NCBI GenBank assembly: GCA_947466005.1
Contig: CANIBV010000003.1
Coordinates: 1-53,387 of the forward strand
Reading direction: 5' to 3'
DNA length: 53,387 nucleotides
Source of the DNA: Spartobacteria bacterium
Lineage (GTDB): Bacteria; Verrucomicrobiota; Verrucomicrobiia; Chthoniobacterales; UBA6821
The number at the start of each line of letters is the position of its first letter. Position 1 is the first letter of the stretch. A model generated the notes under the pieces. The model saw nothing but the letters and a program-made list of their open reading frames with translations, had not been told where the DNA came from and made no database searches. Below, in pieces: positions 7,670 through 16,413 of this stretch. The position numbers and the translations under genes were made by a program.

Positions 7670-8440
7670 TCAGTGCGGTTTGGCGGCCGCTCTCTGCGGG
7701 AAGATCAGGATGCAGGCCCCTATGAACAGGAGCAGTGCCAGGGACGCCCCGTAACGGCTAAGCTCCAGGCCACCGTGATCGTGGGGCTTGTCCAGAAAGT
7801 CGCCGACTACTGCCCCCAAAGGCCGAGTCAGGATGAAGGCGGCCCAGAAGAGGAGCGTCCGGGAGATGGTTGTCTGCCAGTACGCAAGGGCGATTGCAGC
7901 CAGCAGGAGTCCGAACAGCATGGCGCTGCCGAGGTACCCGAACCCCGCCGCGTCGGCCGTCCAATCACCCAGCGCGGTGCCGAGGGTCTGGGAGAACATG
8001 ATCGTCACCCAGTAAAAGATCTCTGCCTTCGGCGTGCTGACCGTCCCGACGGAGACCGAGCCAAGTGTCCTGTGCCAGGTGAGGAGCGATGCGAGGAGCA
8101 GGGCCAGCAGCAAACAGCTCCCACCTGCGTATCCGATGCCGAGCGAGCGGGTCGAAAAATCCGCCAGTGTGGTGCCTGCGGTCGTCGTCGCAATGATGGT
8201 CGTCCAATAGAGGAGGGGATGAAATTTCCTTGCTGCAATCTGTGCCGCCACGGCGATCCCACACAGCGCCGCAAAAAGGATGGTGCCCAGGAGATACCCG
8301 AGGTTCATCGACATGGAAACCGAGTCGCCCGCCGTTTCGCCAAGCGTGGTCGCCGCCACCTTGATCACCCAGAAGAGCAGGGTGACTTCCGGAACCTTAG
8401 CGGGGAACCCCGGGCCGATGTCCTTACGTATCGCGGCCAT
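7670..8440 (-). CDS. Multispanning membrane protein with four internal repeats (COG4705-like)
   Basis: A 256-residue protein made almost entirely of hydrophobic helices. A segment ending in a T-x-G-x-x-x-G/A-D pattern occurs four times: KVAATTLGETAGD, TTTAGTTLADF, FSQTLGTALGDW and LTRPLGAVVGDF. Each is followed by a Gly-rich helix, so the protein is probably a four-fold duplication of a two-helix hairpin. This matches the uncharacterised COG4705 family as I remember it; transport function is unknown. It is the central gene of the minus-strand run lpdA to tadA, with short gaps on both sides. The repeated Asp/Gly pairs inside membrane segments suggest an ion or small-solute path, which is inference. 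Confidence 0.85.
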   Translation of the reverse strand: MAAIRKDIGPGFPAKVPEVTLLFWVIKVAATTLGETAGDSVSMSMNLGYLLGTILFAALCGIAVAAQIAARKFHPLLYWTTIIATTTAGTTLADFSTRSLGIGYAGGSCLLLALLLASLLTWHRTLGSVSVGTVSTPKAEIFYWVTIMFSQTLGTALGDWTADAAGFGYLGSAMLFGLLLAAIALAYWQTTISRTLLFWAAFILTRPLGAVVGDFLDKPHDHGGLELSRYGASLALLLFIGACILIFPQRAAAKPH

Positions 8441-8457
8441 CAGCCGTGTCCATGAAG

Positions 8458-9846
8458 TTAAATGTGGATGGCGTGGCCGAGCGCTGCCTCGGTCGCCTCG
8501 AACATCGATTCGCTGAGCGTGGGGTGCGCGTGGATTGTGGAAGCGATGTCGTCGTAGGTGGCCTCGAGCGTGATGGCGAGGCCCATCTCGGCGATCATCT
8601 CTGTGGCATCGGCCCCGATGATGTGCGCGCCGACGAGTTCGCCGTGCGGCTCGTTGAAGAGGAGCTTCACGAAGCCCTCGGTGTCGCCCACGGCCAGGGC
8701 TTTACCACTGGCCTGGAACGGGAACTTGCCGATCTTGAGCTTGAGGCCCTTTTCCTTCGCGGCGCGTTCGGTGAGTCCGACGCTGGCGACCTGGGGGTGG
8801 CAGTAGGTGCAGCCGGGGAAGGCGCGCTTGCGGGCGGGGGTGCGCTTGCCGAACATCCCCTCGACGGCCTGGACGGCCTCCCAACTGGCGACATGGGCAA
8901 GCCACGGCGGCCCAATAATGTCACCGGCTGCATAGACGCCCGGGATACTGGTCTCGTAGCGATCGCTGACGGCGATGTATCCGCGGTCGTCGAGTTTGAT
9001 CGGCGCAGCTCCCCCGGGAAGGAGCGGGGAAACGCCGATCGCCACGAGGGCGACATCGGCCGTGAGGGTTTCGTTGGCTCCGCCGGAGACTGTGATCTTC
9101 ACCCCGTCCTTGGTGGTCTCGGCCTTCTCTACCTTTGTGCCGGTGAGGAGGCGGATGCCCTGCTTGGAGAGGGACTTTTCCAGGGCAACCGAGACCTCGG
9201 TGTCCTCGACGGGAAGGATGTTGGGCATCATCTCGACGACGGTCACCTTGGTGCCGAAGGCGTTGAAGAAGTAGGCGAACTCAATGCCGATGGCCCCGGC
9301 TCCGATGACGATCAGTTCCTTGGGCTGCTTGGGCATAACGAGCGCGTGGCGGCTTCCGACGACGCTGGTGCCGTTGAATGCAAAGCCCGGCATCTCGCGG
9401 GTGACGACGCCGGTGGCGATGAGGATCTTGGCTGCCGAGAGGGTCTGCTCCTTGCCGTCCGCTCCCTTGACCTCGACGACACCCGCTTTCGGAACGCTGG
9501 CGTCCCCCTTGATGTAGTCGATCTTGTTTTTCTTGAGCAGGAACTCGATGCCACCCGCGAGCTTGTCTGCGACCTTGCGGGAGCGACCGATGACCTTGTC
9601 CCAGTCGTACTTGAGACCCGTGACCTCAAGTCCGAAATCGGCGGCGTGATGGCCGATGAGCGAGTAGAGCTCCGCGTTCTTGAGGAGTGCCTTGGTCGGA
9701 ATGCAGCCCCAGTTCAAGCACGTGCCGCCTGCGCGTTCTTTCTCTACGACGGCAACGCGCTTGCCGAGTTGAGAGGCGCGGATGGCGCCGACATAGCCGG
9801 CGGGGCCGCCGCCTATAACGATGAGGTCGTAGGGTGTCGTGGACAT
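8458..9846 (-). CDS. lpdA: Dihydrolipoyl dehydrogenase (E3)
   Basis: The flavoprotein that re-oxidises dihydrolipoamide in 2-oxoacid dehydrogenase complexes. The 462-residue protein has the FAD-binding GGGPAGYVGAIRASQLG motif, the redox-active disulfide in GGTCLNWGCIPTK, the NAD-binding GAGAIGIEFAYFF, the second FAD motif YAAGDI, and the C-terminal His-Glu pair in HAHPTLSE of the dimer interface. The frame is open from 9918, but the ATG at 9846 gives MSTTPYDLIVIGGGPAG, the expected N terminus. Pyruvate dehydrogenase E1 and E2 are encoded at 49.7-53.4 kb without their own E3, so this gene is a good candidate partner. It diverges from the STAS gene across 127 bases. Confidence 0.97.
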   Translation of the reverse strand: MSTTPYDLIVIGGGPAGYVGAIRASQLGKRVAVVEKERAGGTCLNWGCIPTKALLKNAELYSLIGHHAADFGLEVTGLKYDWDKVIGRSRKVADKLAGGIEFLLKKNKIDYIKGDASVPKAGVVEVKGADGKEQTLSAAKILIATGVVTREMPGFAFNGTSVVGSRHALVMPKQPKELIVIGAGAIGIEFAYFFNAFGTKVTVVEMMPNILPVEDTEVSVALEKSLSKQGIRLLTGTKVEKAETTKDGVKITVSGGANETLTADVALVAIGVSPLLPGGAAPIKLDDRGYIAVSDRYETSIPGVYAAGDIIGPPWLAHVASWEAVQAVEGMFGKRTPARKRAFPGCTYCHPQVASVGLTERAAKEKGLKLKIGKFPFQASGKALAVGDTEGFVKLLFNEPHGELVGAHIIGADATEMIAEMGLAITLEATYDDIASTIHAHPTLSESMFEATEAALGHAIHI

Positions 9847-9973
9847 AAGTGGAAAGAGATTCTTTGCAGTCCGCTCCTGCGTCAAAAAGATTCTCTCGGT
9901 AACGCCATTTTGCGGCACCCGCCCTCCTGTACTTCTCGGGAGACTTTTTGAGCCGCTGCGTTATCGTGACCTG

Positions 9974-10309
9974 ATGGAGATCACCCTTTCTTTAGTTGGA
10001 AAAATTCCTGTCTTCCAACTCCATGGTCGCTTGGATGTCGCGACCAGTCCCTTGCTGGAGGAGCGTCTGCATCTTCTCGCGGGCGAGCAGAATAACCGCG
10101 TTGTCTTCGACTGCGCGGAGCTGACCTATGTCAGCAGTGCCGGACTCCGGGTCTTTCTTTCCGCTCTCCGACAACTTGGCGCGGCGGGTGGCGGCATTGC
10201 CTTCGCCTCGCTCCGTGAGCCTGTGCAACAACTCTTTCAACTCGCGGGACTCGAGGAGTTCTTCATCATCGAGCCCACGCCGGAGCTCGCCGCTGCCCGC
10301 TTGGTATAA
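9974..10309 (+). CDS. STAS-domain protein, anti-sigma factor antagonist type
   Basis: A 111-residue single STAS domain, as in SpoIIAA/RsbV proteins that bind an anti-sigma kinase and are switched by serine phosphorylation. The signature is VVFDCAELTYVSSAGLRVFLS at about residues 43-63, with Ser54/Ser55 the likely phosphorylation site. The frame is open from 9839, but the ATG at 9974 begins the first beta-strand (MEITLSLVGKIPVFQLHGRLD), so the upstream part is not needed. No partner kinase or sigma factor is nearby, so it is an isolated regulator whose partner must be elsewhere. It is the only native plus-strand gene among the minus-strand genes of this arm. Confidence 0.88.
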   Translation: MEITLSLVGKIPVFQLHGRLDVATSPLLEERLHLLAGEQNNRVVFDCAELTYVSSAGLRVFLSALRQLGAAGGGIAFASLREPVQQLFQLAGLEEFFIIEPTPELAAARLV

Positions 10310-10331
10310 TGGAATATACTGATAAGCGTCC

Positions 10332-10346
10332 GCACCCATGGGGTGC
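10332..10346. terminator. Small hairpin between convergent STAS gene and mnmG
   Basis: GCACCC 10332-10337 pairs with GGGTGC 10341-10346 across an ATG loop in the 63-base gap between the two convergent genes. A short T run (CGTTTTA) lies about ten bases further on. The stem is compact but the T tract is weak, so it is only a tentative terminator. Confidence 0.3.
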
Positions 10347-10372
10347 CGAGCGCCGTTTTACCTTCCACTCTC

Positions 10373-12238
10373 TCAGCGCCCGCTCTCCAACTTGCGCATC
10401 CAGACGGATAGGACGGAAATATCGGCCGGGGTGATGCCGCTAATCCTCGATGCCTGGCCCAGGGTGCCGGGAGAGTAATCGCGGAGCTTCTGCCTCGCCT
10501 CAAGCCTCATACTCGGAATGGCATCGTAGTCGATGCCGCTCGGAATGGTGTTTTCCTCCTGTTGCCGCTGGCGATCGATCTGATCCTGCTCCCGCCTAAG
10601 GTAGCCCTCGTATTTCAGGTCCGTCTCAACCAACCCCCATATCTCGGCGGGGTATTGGGCGAGCAGCTCGGTCGGGAGCTTGAGGGGCGTGTTCTCCGTG
10701 CGCTTCAACCACTGGTTCAACGGGATCCCATCCTGCTGAATACGGGTTGCTTCCTCATGAAGGGCCTTGAGCGCGGCCTTTTTCCCAAGGAAGGATGCCC
10801 GCCTGTGTTCACAAGCCATTCCTATATCTAAAGCCTTGTCAGTCAATCTTATATCACAATTATCTTGTCGTAATCGCAACCTGTATTCTGCGCGGCTGGT
10901 GAACATGCGATACGGCTCAGGGGTACCCCTTGTGACTAGGTCGTCGATCATGACACCGATGTAGGCCTCCTCCCTGCCCAGTACCAAGGGATCCTTCCCT
11001 TGAACTTTCTGAGCGGCGTTGATGCCGGCCATGAGCCCCTGCGCGGCGGCCTCTTCGTACCCGGAGGTTCCGTTGATCTGCCCGGCAAAGTAGAGCCCTT
11101 CGATACGCTTAGTTTCTAGGGTGGAGTGCAGTTGGTGTGGTGGGCAGTAGTCGTATTCCACCGCGTAGCCGGGACGGAGAATCTCCGCATTCTCCAGTGC
11201 TGGGATGGAGCGGATGAAGGCGTACTGAATGTCGTAGGGAAGACTAGTTGAGACACCATTCACGTAGATCTCGCCAGTATGACGGCCTTCGGGTTCCAGA
11301 AAAATCTGGTGGCGGGTCTTGTCCGCGAACTTCACCACCTTATCCTCGATGGAGGGGCAGTACCTTGGCCCGACCCCATCGATCACGCCTGCATAGAGGG
11401 GGGATTGGTGGAGGTTCGATCGAATGATCTCGTGGGTTTGCTCGGTCGTGTAAGTGATCCAGCACGGGATTTGTTCCACATGGAACATTCCTTCCTTAAA
11501 ATGGTTCAACGTATGAAGTTCGTCCTTGTCCCTTCCGATGCTCTCTGGGATGTGGGAAAAAAGTGGCGTCGGAGTATCTCCGTCTTGACGCTCACACTTG
11601 GTGAAGTCAATGGACTTGGCCAAGAGTCGGCAGGGGGTTCCCGTCTTAAATCGACCGACCTCGAATCCAAGCTCCTTCAAATGGTCGCTCAGTGTGGAGA
11701 TGGAATCGCCCATTCTTCCTCCGGCCTGGGTTTTTAATCCCACGTGGAGCAGGCCACGCATGAAGGTCCCCGTCGTAATGATGACGCTGCGGGCCGAGAA
11801 GCTGATACCGAGATTTGTTTCCGCCCCGGTGACCCGATCCTGCTTCACCAACAGATTGGTGATGTTGGCCTGCTTCAGCGAAAGATTAGGAAGGTTTTCC
11901 AGAAGAGCCTTGAGGCGGAATTGATAAGCCTTCTTGTCGCACTGTGCCCTGGGTGCTCGGACGCTTGGCCCCTTTGAAGCATTCAACATTCGAAACTGGA
12001 TTCCTGTGGCATCCGTATTCAGCCCCATAACTCCTCCGAGCGCATCAATCTCCCTCACCATATGACCCTTGGCAAGTCCCCCTATCGCCGGGTTACAAGA
12101 CATCTGAGCAATCGTGTCAGCATTCTGCGTAAGGAGAAGCGTTTTTGCTCCAAGTTTTGCCGCTGCATGGGCGGCTTCGACTCCGGCGTGTCCTGCTCCG
12201 ATCACCAACACATCGAACTGCTCAGGATAGATAAACAT
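10373..12238 (-). CDS. mnmG: tRNA uridine-5-carboxymethylaminomethyl modification enzyme MnmG (GidA)
   Basis: With MnmE it installs the carboxymethylaminomethyl group on U34 of several tRNAs, using FAD and folate. The 621-residue length is typical. The N-terminal Rossmann motif is VLVIGAGHAGVEAAHAAAKLG; family signatures include MSCNPAIGGLAKGHMVREIDALGG and, later, YCPSIEDKVVKF and GQINGTSGYEEAAAQGL. The start ATG at 12238 faces the AT-rich gap at 12239-12656. In many bacteria this gene lies beside the replication origin, which agrees with the DnaA box and parS-like sites seen here. One parS-like 16-mer (11472-11487) is inside the gene. Confidence 0.98.
   Translation of the reverse strand: MFIYPEQFDVLVIGAGHAGVEAAHAAAKLGAKTLLLTQNADTIAQMSCNPAIGGLAKGHMVREIDALGGVMGLNTDATGIQFRMLNASKGPSVRAPRAQCDKKAYQFRLKALLENLPNLSLKQANITNLLVKQDRVTGAETNLGISFSARSVIITTGTFMRGLLHVGLKTQAGGRMGDSISTLSDHLKELGFEVGRFKTGTPCRLLAKSIDFTKCERQDGDTPTPLFSHIPESIGRDKDELHTLNHFKEGMFHVEQIPCWITYTTEQTHEIIRSNLHQSPLYAGVIDGVGPRYCPSIEDKVVKFADKTRHQIFLEPEGRHTGEIYVNGVSTSLPYDIQYAFIRSIPALENAEILRPGYAVEYDYCPPHQLHSTLETKRIEGLYFAGQINGTSGYEEAAAQGLMAGINAAQKVQGKDPLVLGREEAYIGVMIDDLVTRGTPEPYRMFTSRAEYRLRLRQDNCDIRLTDKALDIGMACEHRRASFLGKKAALKALHEEATRIQQDGIPLNQWLKRTENTPLKLPTELLAQYPAEIWGLVETDLKYEGYLRREQDQIDRQRQQEENTIPSGIDYDAIPSMRLEARQKLRDYSPGTLGQASRISGITPADISVLSVWMRKLESGR
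11472..11487. promoter_or_regulatory. parS-like palindrome inside mnmG
   Basis: TGTTCCACATGGAACA is the exact reverse complement of the 16-mer at 12256-12271. It matches the classical parS consensus TGTTTCACGTGAAACA at 13 of 16 positions. Two identical 16-mers within 800 bases at mnmG are unlikely to be chance and suggest ParB binding, but no parA or parB is in the window. Confidence 0.5.
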
Positions 12239-12255
12239 GAATTTTTGTGTGCCTG

Positions 12256-12271
12256 TGTTCCATGTGGAACA
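12256..12271. promoter_or_regulatory. parS-like palindrome upstream of mnmG
   Basis: TGTTCCATGTGGAACA, 18 bases upstream of the mnmG start codon. It is identical, in inverse orientation, to the site at 11472-11487. A shortened relative (TGTTTCATGGAACA, two central bases missing) is at 12383-12396. It could bind ParB, or an unknown dyad-recognising repressor of mnmG. Confidence 0.5.
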
Positions 12272-12462
12272 TTTATATAAATATCTACCTATTAGGTAAT
12301 TATTATAAATTTATTCTTTTCTTTTCGTTCGTTGATGAATTGTGAGTGTTCTGTGAACCCTTGTGGGGAGATGGGATACTTTTGTTTCATGGAACATGTT
12401 TCCCGTCGGGGGCTACCAATGGCTCCATCCAGGTTCACACGGTTATTGGTTCTGTAGCTCTC

Positions 12463-12471
12463 TGTGGATAA
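12463..12471 (-). promoter_or_regulatory. Perfect DnaA box
   Basis: TGTGGATAA, the reverse complement of the consensus box TTATCCACA, lies in the gap next to mnmG. A one-mismatch box is at 12557-12565 in the same orientation. Confidence 0.6.
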
Positions 12472-12656
12472 GGGGATTAAATGGTCTTTGAACAGGTTCT
12501 TCACACTATTATTATTAAGAAGTACCTCTTTAAAAAAGAAATCTATCCATCATCCGTGTGAATATCTTCTTTGAGCCAAGTAGTGGGTTGAGATCAACAA
12601 GCTGGCACAAGAAATCTTTCAGCTGAGCCGGGAGTCGAGTTAGATTCTTAATCCTC

Positions 12657-13646
12657 ATGGGATCAGCATCGTTGAAAAAAGAACCAAAGGGAACAAAGAC
12701 GTTGTTTCTTTGGCTCTTCCTTGGATGCCTGTTTTTTTCCCTTCTCGTGCATCTCTGTTTTTTCATCAAGTCCCAAAGCTGGAGGGTCACAGGATTTTCA
12801 GCCACCAATTACGACACGATCGTACCCAGGACTTTCAGAATGAAGAGAGTGGAGATCGATCCCAAGGTACTGGCGGAAGAGGTGACGGAGACCGTTAAGA
12901 AAAGAGTTCCCCAATCAGTGGTTCTAGAGAAGGAACAGCCGGGAGACCAAAATATCCTTACAAAGGAAGCACCAGCACCTCTCCTTACAAAGCCTGCGGA
13001 TCTACTCCCTGAGGGAAGAGAAGGGTCAACGCAGGGCGGCTATCCCTTGGAACAGTTGCAGACATTAAATTCCCCTGCAGGAGAGTTGGCTAGTAAAGAG
13101 AGCGCGATCTTAATGCCAAAAGCTCGGGATACGGATCGCTCGCTCCCAGAGCCTGAAGGAATCAGTGCGGGGAAAGATGAACCACGAGCCGGGGAAGGAA
13201 ATGAAGAAGGAGTGAAAGCGATCTCTGGGGGGAACGGGAAATTCAGTAATCTGGACCAACTCCTTTCGGGAAACACCACGGTATCAGCTCAGACGGCCCC
13301 GATACTCATGCCCACGGATCTCCTCTTTGAGTATGACTCCGACAGCCTCAAGCCCGCAGCGGCTGAATCATTGACCAAACTCGGGGCACTGATCGAAAAG
13401 AATGCCCAGGCTAACTTTCGTATTGAAGGGCACACTGATTCTTATGGAAGTGACGAGTATAACAAGAGCCTCAGCCTTAGAAGGGCCGAAGCAGTCAAGG
13501 TATGGTTGCAGCAGCGGATGGGTATAGAAGCCGGTAGAATCACCACGGCGGGACTCGGAAAGAGCAGGCTGCTGGTTCCGGCCACGGGTACGGTGCAAGA
13601 GCAACAACTCAACCGCCGTGTGGAGATAGTGATCTCAACACACTAG
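12657..13646 (+). CDS. OmpA-domain protein with N-terminal membrane anchor
   Basis: A 329-residue envelope protein. One membrane segment at about residues 15-37 (LFLWLFLGCLFFSLLVHLCFFI) anchors it in the inner membrane. A long charged, Pro/Glu-rich, probably disordered linker covers about 45-210. The last 110 residues form an OmpA/MotB-type peptidoglycan-binding domain (LLFEYDSDSLKPAAAESL, then RIEGHTDSYGSDEYNKSLSLRRAEAV with the Asp and Arg that contact diaminopimelate). The overall plan, inner-membrane anchor plus linker plus OmpA domain, is like a TonB/MotB hybrid rather than a true porin. It is the first gene to the right of the candidate origin and lies 13 bases before glnD. Confidence 0.88.
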   Translation: MGSASLKKEPKGTKTLFLWLFLGCLFFSLLVHLCFFIKSQSWRVTGFSATNYDTIVPRTFRMKRVEIDPKVLAEEVTETVKKRVPQSVVLEKEQPGDQNILTKEAPAPLLTKPADLLPEGREGSTQGGYPLEQLQTLNSPAGELASKESAILMPKARDTDRSLPEPEGISAGKDEPRAGEGNEEGVKAISGGNGKFSNLDQLLSGNTTVSAQTAPILMPTDLLFEYDSDSLKPAAAESLTKLGALIEKNAQANFRIEGHTDSYGSDEYNKSLSLRRAEAVKVWLQQRMGIEAGRITTAGLGKSRLLVPATGTVQEQQLNRRVEIVISTH

Positions 13647-13659
13647 AAGGGATTATTTC

Positions 13660-16413
13660 ATGGAGTCCATCATTCCGCATGCCGAGCACCGCGCAAGGAT
13701 CCAGCGCGAGGTGGGAGAAAAATTAGCCGCGGTGATGGACAGTCAATCAGCGCTGCCCACCCAGAAGCTGCAAACATTCCTTAAAAAAGAAGAGCTCCGG
13801 CTCAAGCTCTGGCATCGGGCAGGAGGAGGAGGGAAGGAAATAGCAGGGCGCCGCACGGAACTCGTCGATATCCTTTTCAGGGAAATTTTTCGTTTCACCA
13901 CGCGAATAGAGACCGGAGAGAAAGAGATTATGGGGTTCATGGTCAGTGCGTTTGGAGGCTATGGACGCCGGGAGATGAACCCCTTCAGCGATGTCGACAT
14001 CACGTTCTTTCATCGAGGGGCTCGACCCACAGAGGACATGGAGAAGGTCATCTCAGCATGCCTGAAGGCCCTTTGGGATCTTGGGTTCAAGGTGGGTCAC
14101 GCCACGCGTTCAATCAAGGGAGCGATCGAGCAGGCCAACAAAGACATGATGGCCAAGACAGCAATGCTCGAAAGCAGATGGCTGGCCGGCGACAAGAAGC
14201 TCTTCGATGATTTCCGGGAAAAATTCGAGGCCTCCTGTGTCCTTGGGAAGGAAAAGGATTACATCTCCTTCCGGCTGGAAAACCTGAAGGACTTGCGAGG
14301 ACGGTATGGAGAGAGCGTCTTCATGCAGGAACCGAACATCAAGTCGGGCTGCGGCGGGCTGCGCGATTATCAGAATCTGGTCTGGACAGGGATGTTCCAC
14401 TCGGGTGCCTACAGTATGAAGCGGCTCGTGGAGGAGAAAGTCTTGAGGGAAAAGGAACGGCGTTCGCTGGAGGAGGCCCACGACTTCCTGCTCAGGGTGA
14501 GAACGGAGATGCACTACCAGACTGGGCTGGCCTCGGAGCAATTGACCCTCCAACTCCAGGGAAAAGTCGCCACCGCTCTCGAGTACCCACAGAAAAACAT
14601 CCTCCGCCGCTGCGAGGCCTTCATGCGCGACTATTACCGGCATACGAGGGGGATCAACCTCATCACCACGCTTGCGCTGGGAAGGATCCGCGAACAGCGG
14701 GGGATGAAAGCAAACCTGCTTACAAAGCTGCTCGGGAGGGCGAGGGAAATTGAAGAAGAACTCGTGATCAGCAAAGGGGAGCTCTTCCCCAAATCGCGAA
14801 ACATCTTCAACAGGGATCCCACGCGCATGATGAAGGTCTTCCAGATCGCGCAGAAACGTGGGCTCAACTTGTCCGCGGAACTGGAGGATCTGATCAAGCG
14901 CAGGCTCAGGCTGGTAGACAGGACGTTCCAGTACAACAAGGAGAACAGGACCATCTTTCTCTCGATCCTCTCCAAAAAAGGGGAGGTGAGCCGCATCCTG
15001 CGGCTGATGCATGACCTCGGATTTCTAGGGAAATACCTTCCGGAATTCGAGCCGCTCACCTGCCTGGTGCAACACGAGTTTTTCCACCGATACACCGCCG
15101 ATGAGCACACCCTCCGATGCATCGACAAGATCGACGCGCTGCTTTTTTCCACCGAAAACAAGTTGGAGCGTTACGCCGAGATTTTCCGCCACTTCGAGGA
15201 CCCGGCGATGCTCTATCTCGCGATGCTCCTGCACGACACTGGCAAGGCGGCTAACACGCGGCACCACGAGGAGGCCAGCGCCCTCGCTGCCCAAAAAGTG
15301 GCGCGACGGCTGCAGCTTACCCCCCAGCGGCTCAAGCTGCTGGTCTCGCTAGTCGACTTCCACGGGGAGATGAGCGGCATGGCTCGGTCCCGCAACATTG
15401 AGGATCCAGCCACGGTTGAGGAGTTCGCCGAGATCATCCGCGACCCGGCCACGCTCGATGCCCTCATGGTGATCACGCTCGCCGACGGGATGGGGACAAG
15501 CGACGAGGGGTGGAGTGATTGGAAGGAACAAATGGTTTGGCAGCTCTACTGGCAGACACACGCTTACCTCACCGATAACGCAGGCTTTCGCAAAGAAAGG
15601 GAGCGCCGCCGGATCGAGATTCACAGGAACGTGTCGGAAATGCTTCCCTCCAACTACGCGGAGGAAATCGAGGTTCACTTTCAGGGTATGCCGGAACGCT
15701 ACCTGCAGTCCAAGGACGCAAAGGAAATTTGCACCCACCTCCGACTATTCCGAAGATTCTTTGAACAGGGTGTCTATCAGGACGGCCCGAACCTCGATCC
15801 TGCGATCGAGTGGATCGACCATCCCCAGGCGGGTCATGCCGAGGTTCTTGTCTGCGGGTGGGATAGGGAGCGCCTGCTGGAGAGGATCGCCGCCGCCTTC
15901 CTCGATGCCGGAATCAATGTGCTCGGTGCGGATGTCTACACGCGCAGCGACAAACTGGCCCTCGATATCTTCAAAGTGAGCAACCACCGCAATGAGCCGC
16001 TTCCAAGGGAACGCGAGCGCAAGCGATTTGAAATCAAGCTGAGGGAACTGCTAATAGCCCCGGGAAGTCGGCTTGTCCCGGAGCCGAAACCGAGACCCAC
16101 CCCCAGCACACTTGCCGAGGATGAGGAAGAGCTGCCGGTCTGGGTCGTGGTCAACAACAACGCCCACCCCAGCTGCACCATTCTGGAAGTGCAGGCGCCA
16201 GATCGGTTGGGACTGCTCTACCATCTCCTGAGCGCGATTTCGCACGGCGGCATCGCTATTGAGGCCGCGCGCATCGCCACCGAGCAGAAGGCCGCTTTGG
16301 ATGTCTTTTATCTTCGCAACAAAGAGGGTGGGAAGATTGTGGAGCGTAATGCCCTAATGAGACTCGAGCGGCGCCTGCGTGCCGCCTCGGCACGGACGGG
16401 TGAGCCACGATGA
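13660..16413 (+). CDS. glnD: Bifunctional PII uridylyltransferase / uridylyl-removing enzyme GlnD
   Basis: Senses glutamine and controls nitrogen assimilation by adding or removing UMP on the PII protein. The 917-residue protein has the complete domain order. The nucleotidyltransferase motif GGYGRREMNPFSDVDITF is at about 99-116, an HD phosphohydrolase domain has its HD pair at about 525 (LLHDTGKAANTRHHEE), and two C-terminal ACT domains start near 725 (AEVLVCGWDRERLLERIAAA) and 837 (ILEVQAPDRLGLLYHLLSAI). No PII gene is nearby. The stop overlaps the next gene's start by four bases (ATGA, 16410-16413). Confidence 0.95.
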   Translation: MESIIPHAEHRARIQREVGEKLAAVMDSQSALPTQKLQTFLKKEELRLKLWHRAGGGGKEIAGRRTELVDILFREIFRFTTRIETGEKEIMGFMVSAFGGYGRREMNPFSDVDITFFHRGARPTEDMEKVISACLKALWDLGFKVGHATRSIKGAIEQANKDMMAKTAMLESRWLAGDKKLFDDFREKFEASCVLGKEKDYISFRLENLKDLRGRYGESVFMQEPNIKSGCGGLRDYQNLVWTGMFHSGAYSMKRLVEEKVLREKERRSLEEAHDFLLRVRTEMHYQTGLASEQLTLQLQGKVATALEYPQKNILRRCEAFMRDYYRHTRGINLITTLALGRIREQRGMKANLLTKLLGRAREIEEELVISKGELFPKSRNIFNRDPTRMMKVFQIAQKRGLNLSAELEDLIKRRLRLVDRTFQYNKENRTIFLSILSKKGEVSRILRLMHDLGFLGKYLPEFEPLTCLVQHEFFHRYTADEHTLRCIDKIDALLFSTENKLERYAEIFRHFEDPAMLYLAMLLHDTGKAANTRHHEEASALAAQKVARRLQLTPQRLKLLVSLVDFHGEMSGMARSRNIEDPATVEEFAEIIRDPATLDALMVITLADGMGTSDEGWSDWKEQMVWQLYWQTHAYLTDNAGFRKERERRRIEIHRNVSEMLPSNYAEEIEVHFQGMPERYLQSKDAKEICTHLRLFRRFFEQGVYQDGPNLDPAIEWIDHPQAGHAEVLVCGWDRERLLERIAAAFLDAGINVLGADVYTRSDKLALDIFKVSNHRNEPLPRERERKRFEIKLRELLIAPGSRLVPEPKPRPTPSTLAEDEEELPVWVVVNNNAHPSCTILEVQAPDRLGLLYHLLSAISHGGIAIEAARIATEQKAALDVFYLRNKEGGKIVERNALMRLERRLRAASARTGEPR

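Larger units (their letters stand above)
12239..12656. other. Candidate chromosomal origin of replication (oriC)
   Basis: A 418-base gene-free stretch next to mnmG. It holds a very AT-rich block at about 12271-12330 (possible unwinding element), a perfect DnaA box TGTGGATAA at 12463-12471, a one-mismatch box TGTGAATAT at 12557-12565, several weaker TTCACA-type sites, and the parS-like 16-mer at 12256-12271. Nearly all genes to the left are on the minus strand and all genes to the right, up to 28.9 kb, are on the plus strand, as expected for leading-strand genes moving away from an origin. Short open frames here have no recognisable content. dnaA itself is not in the window. Confidence 0.55.

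Noticed and set aside
8446..9951. 501-codon plus-strand open frame
   Set aside because: Antisense to lpdA with no protein-like motif.
12292..12504. 70-codon minus-strand open frame in the candidate origin
   Set aside because: Biased by AT-rich sequence and without a plausible start signal or motif.
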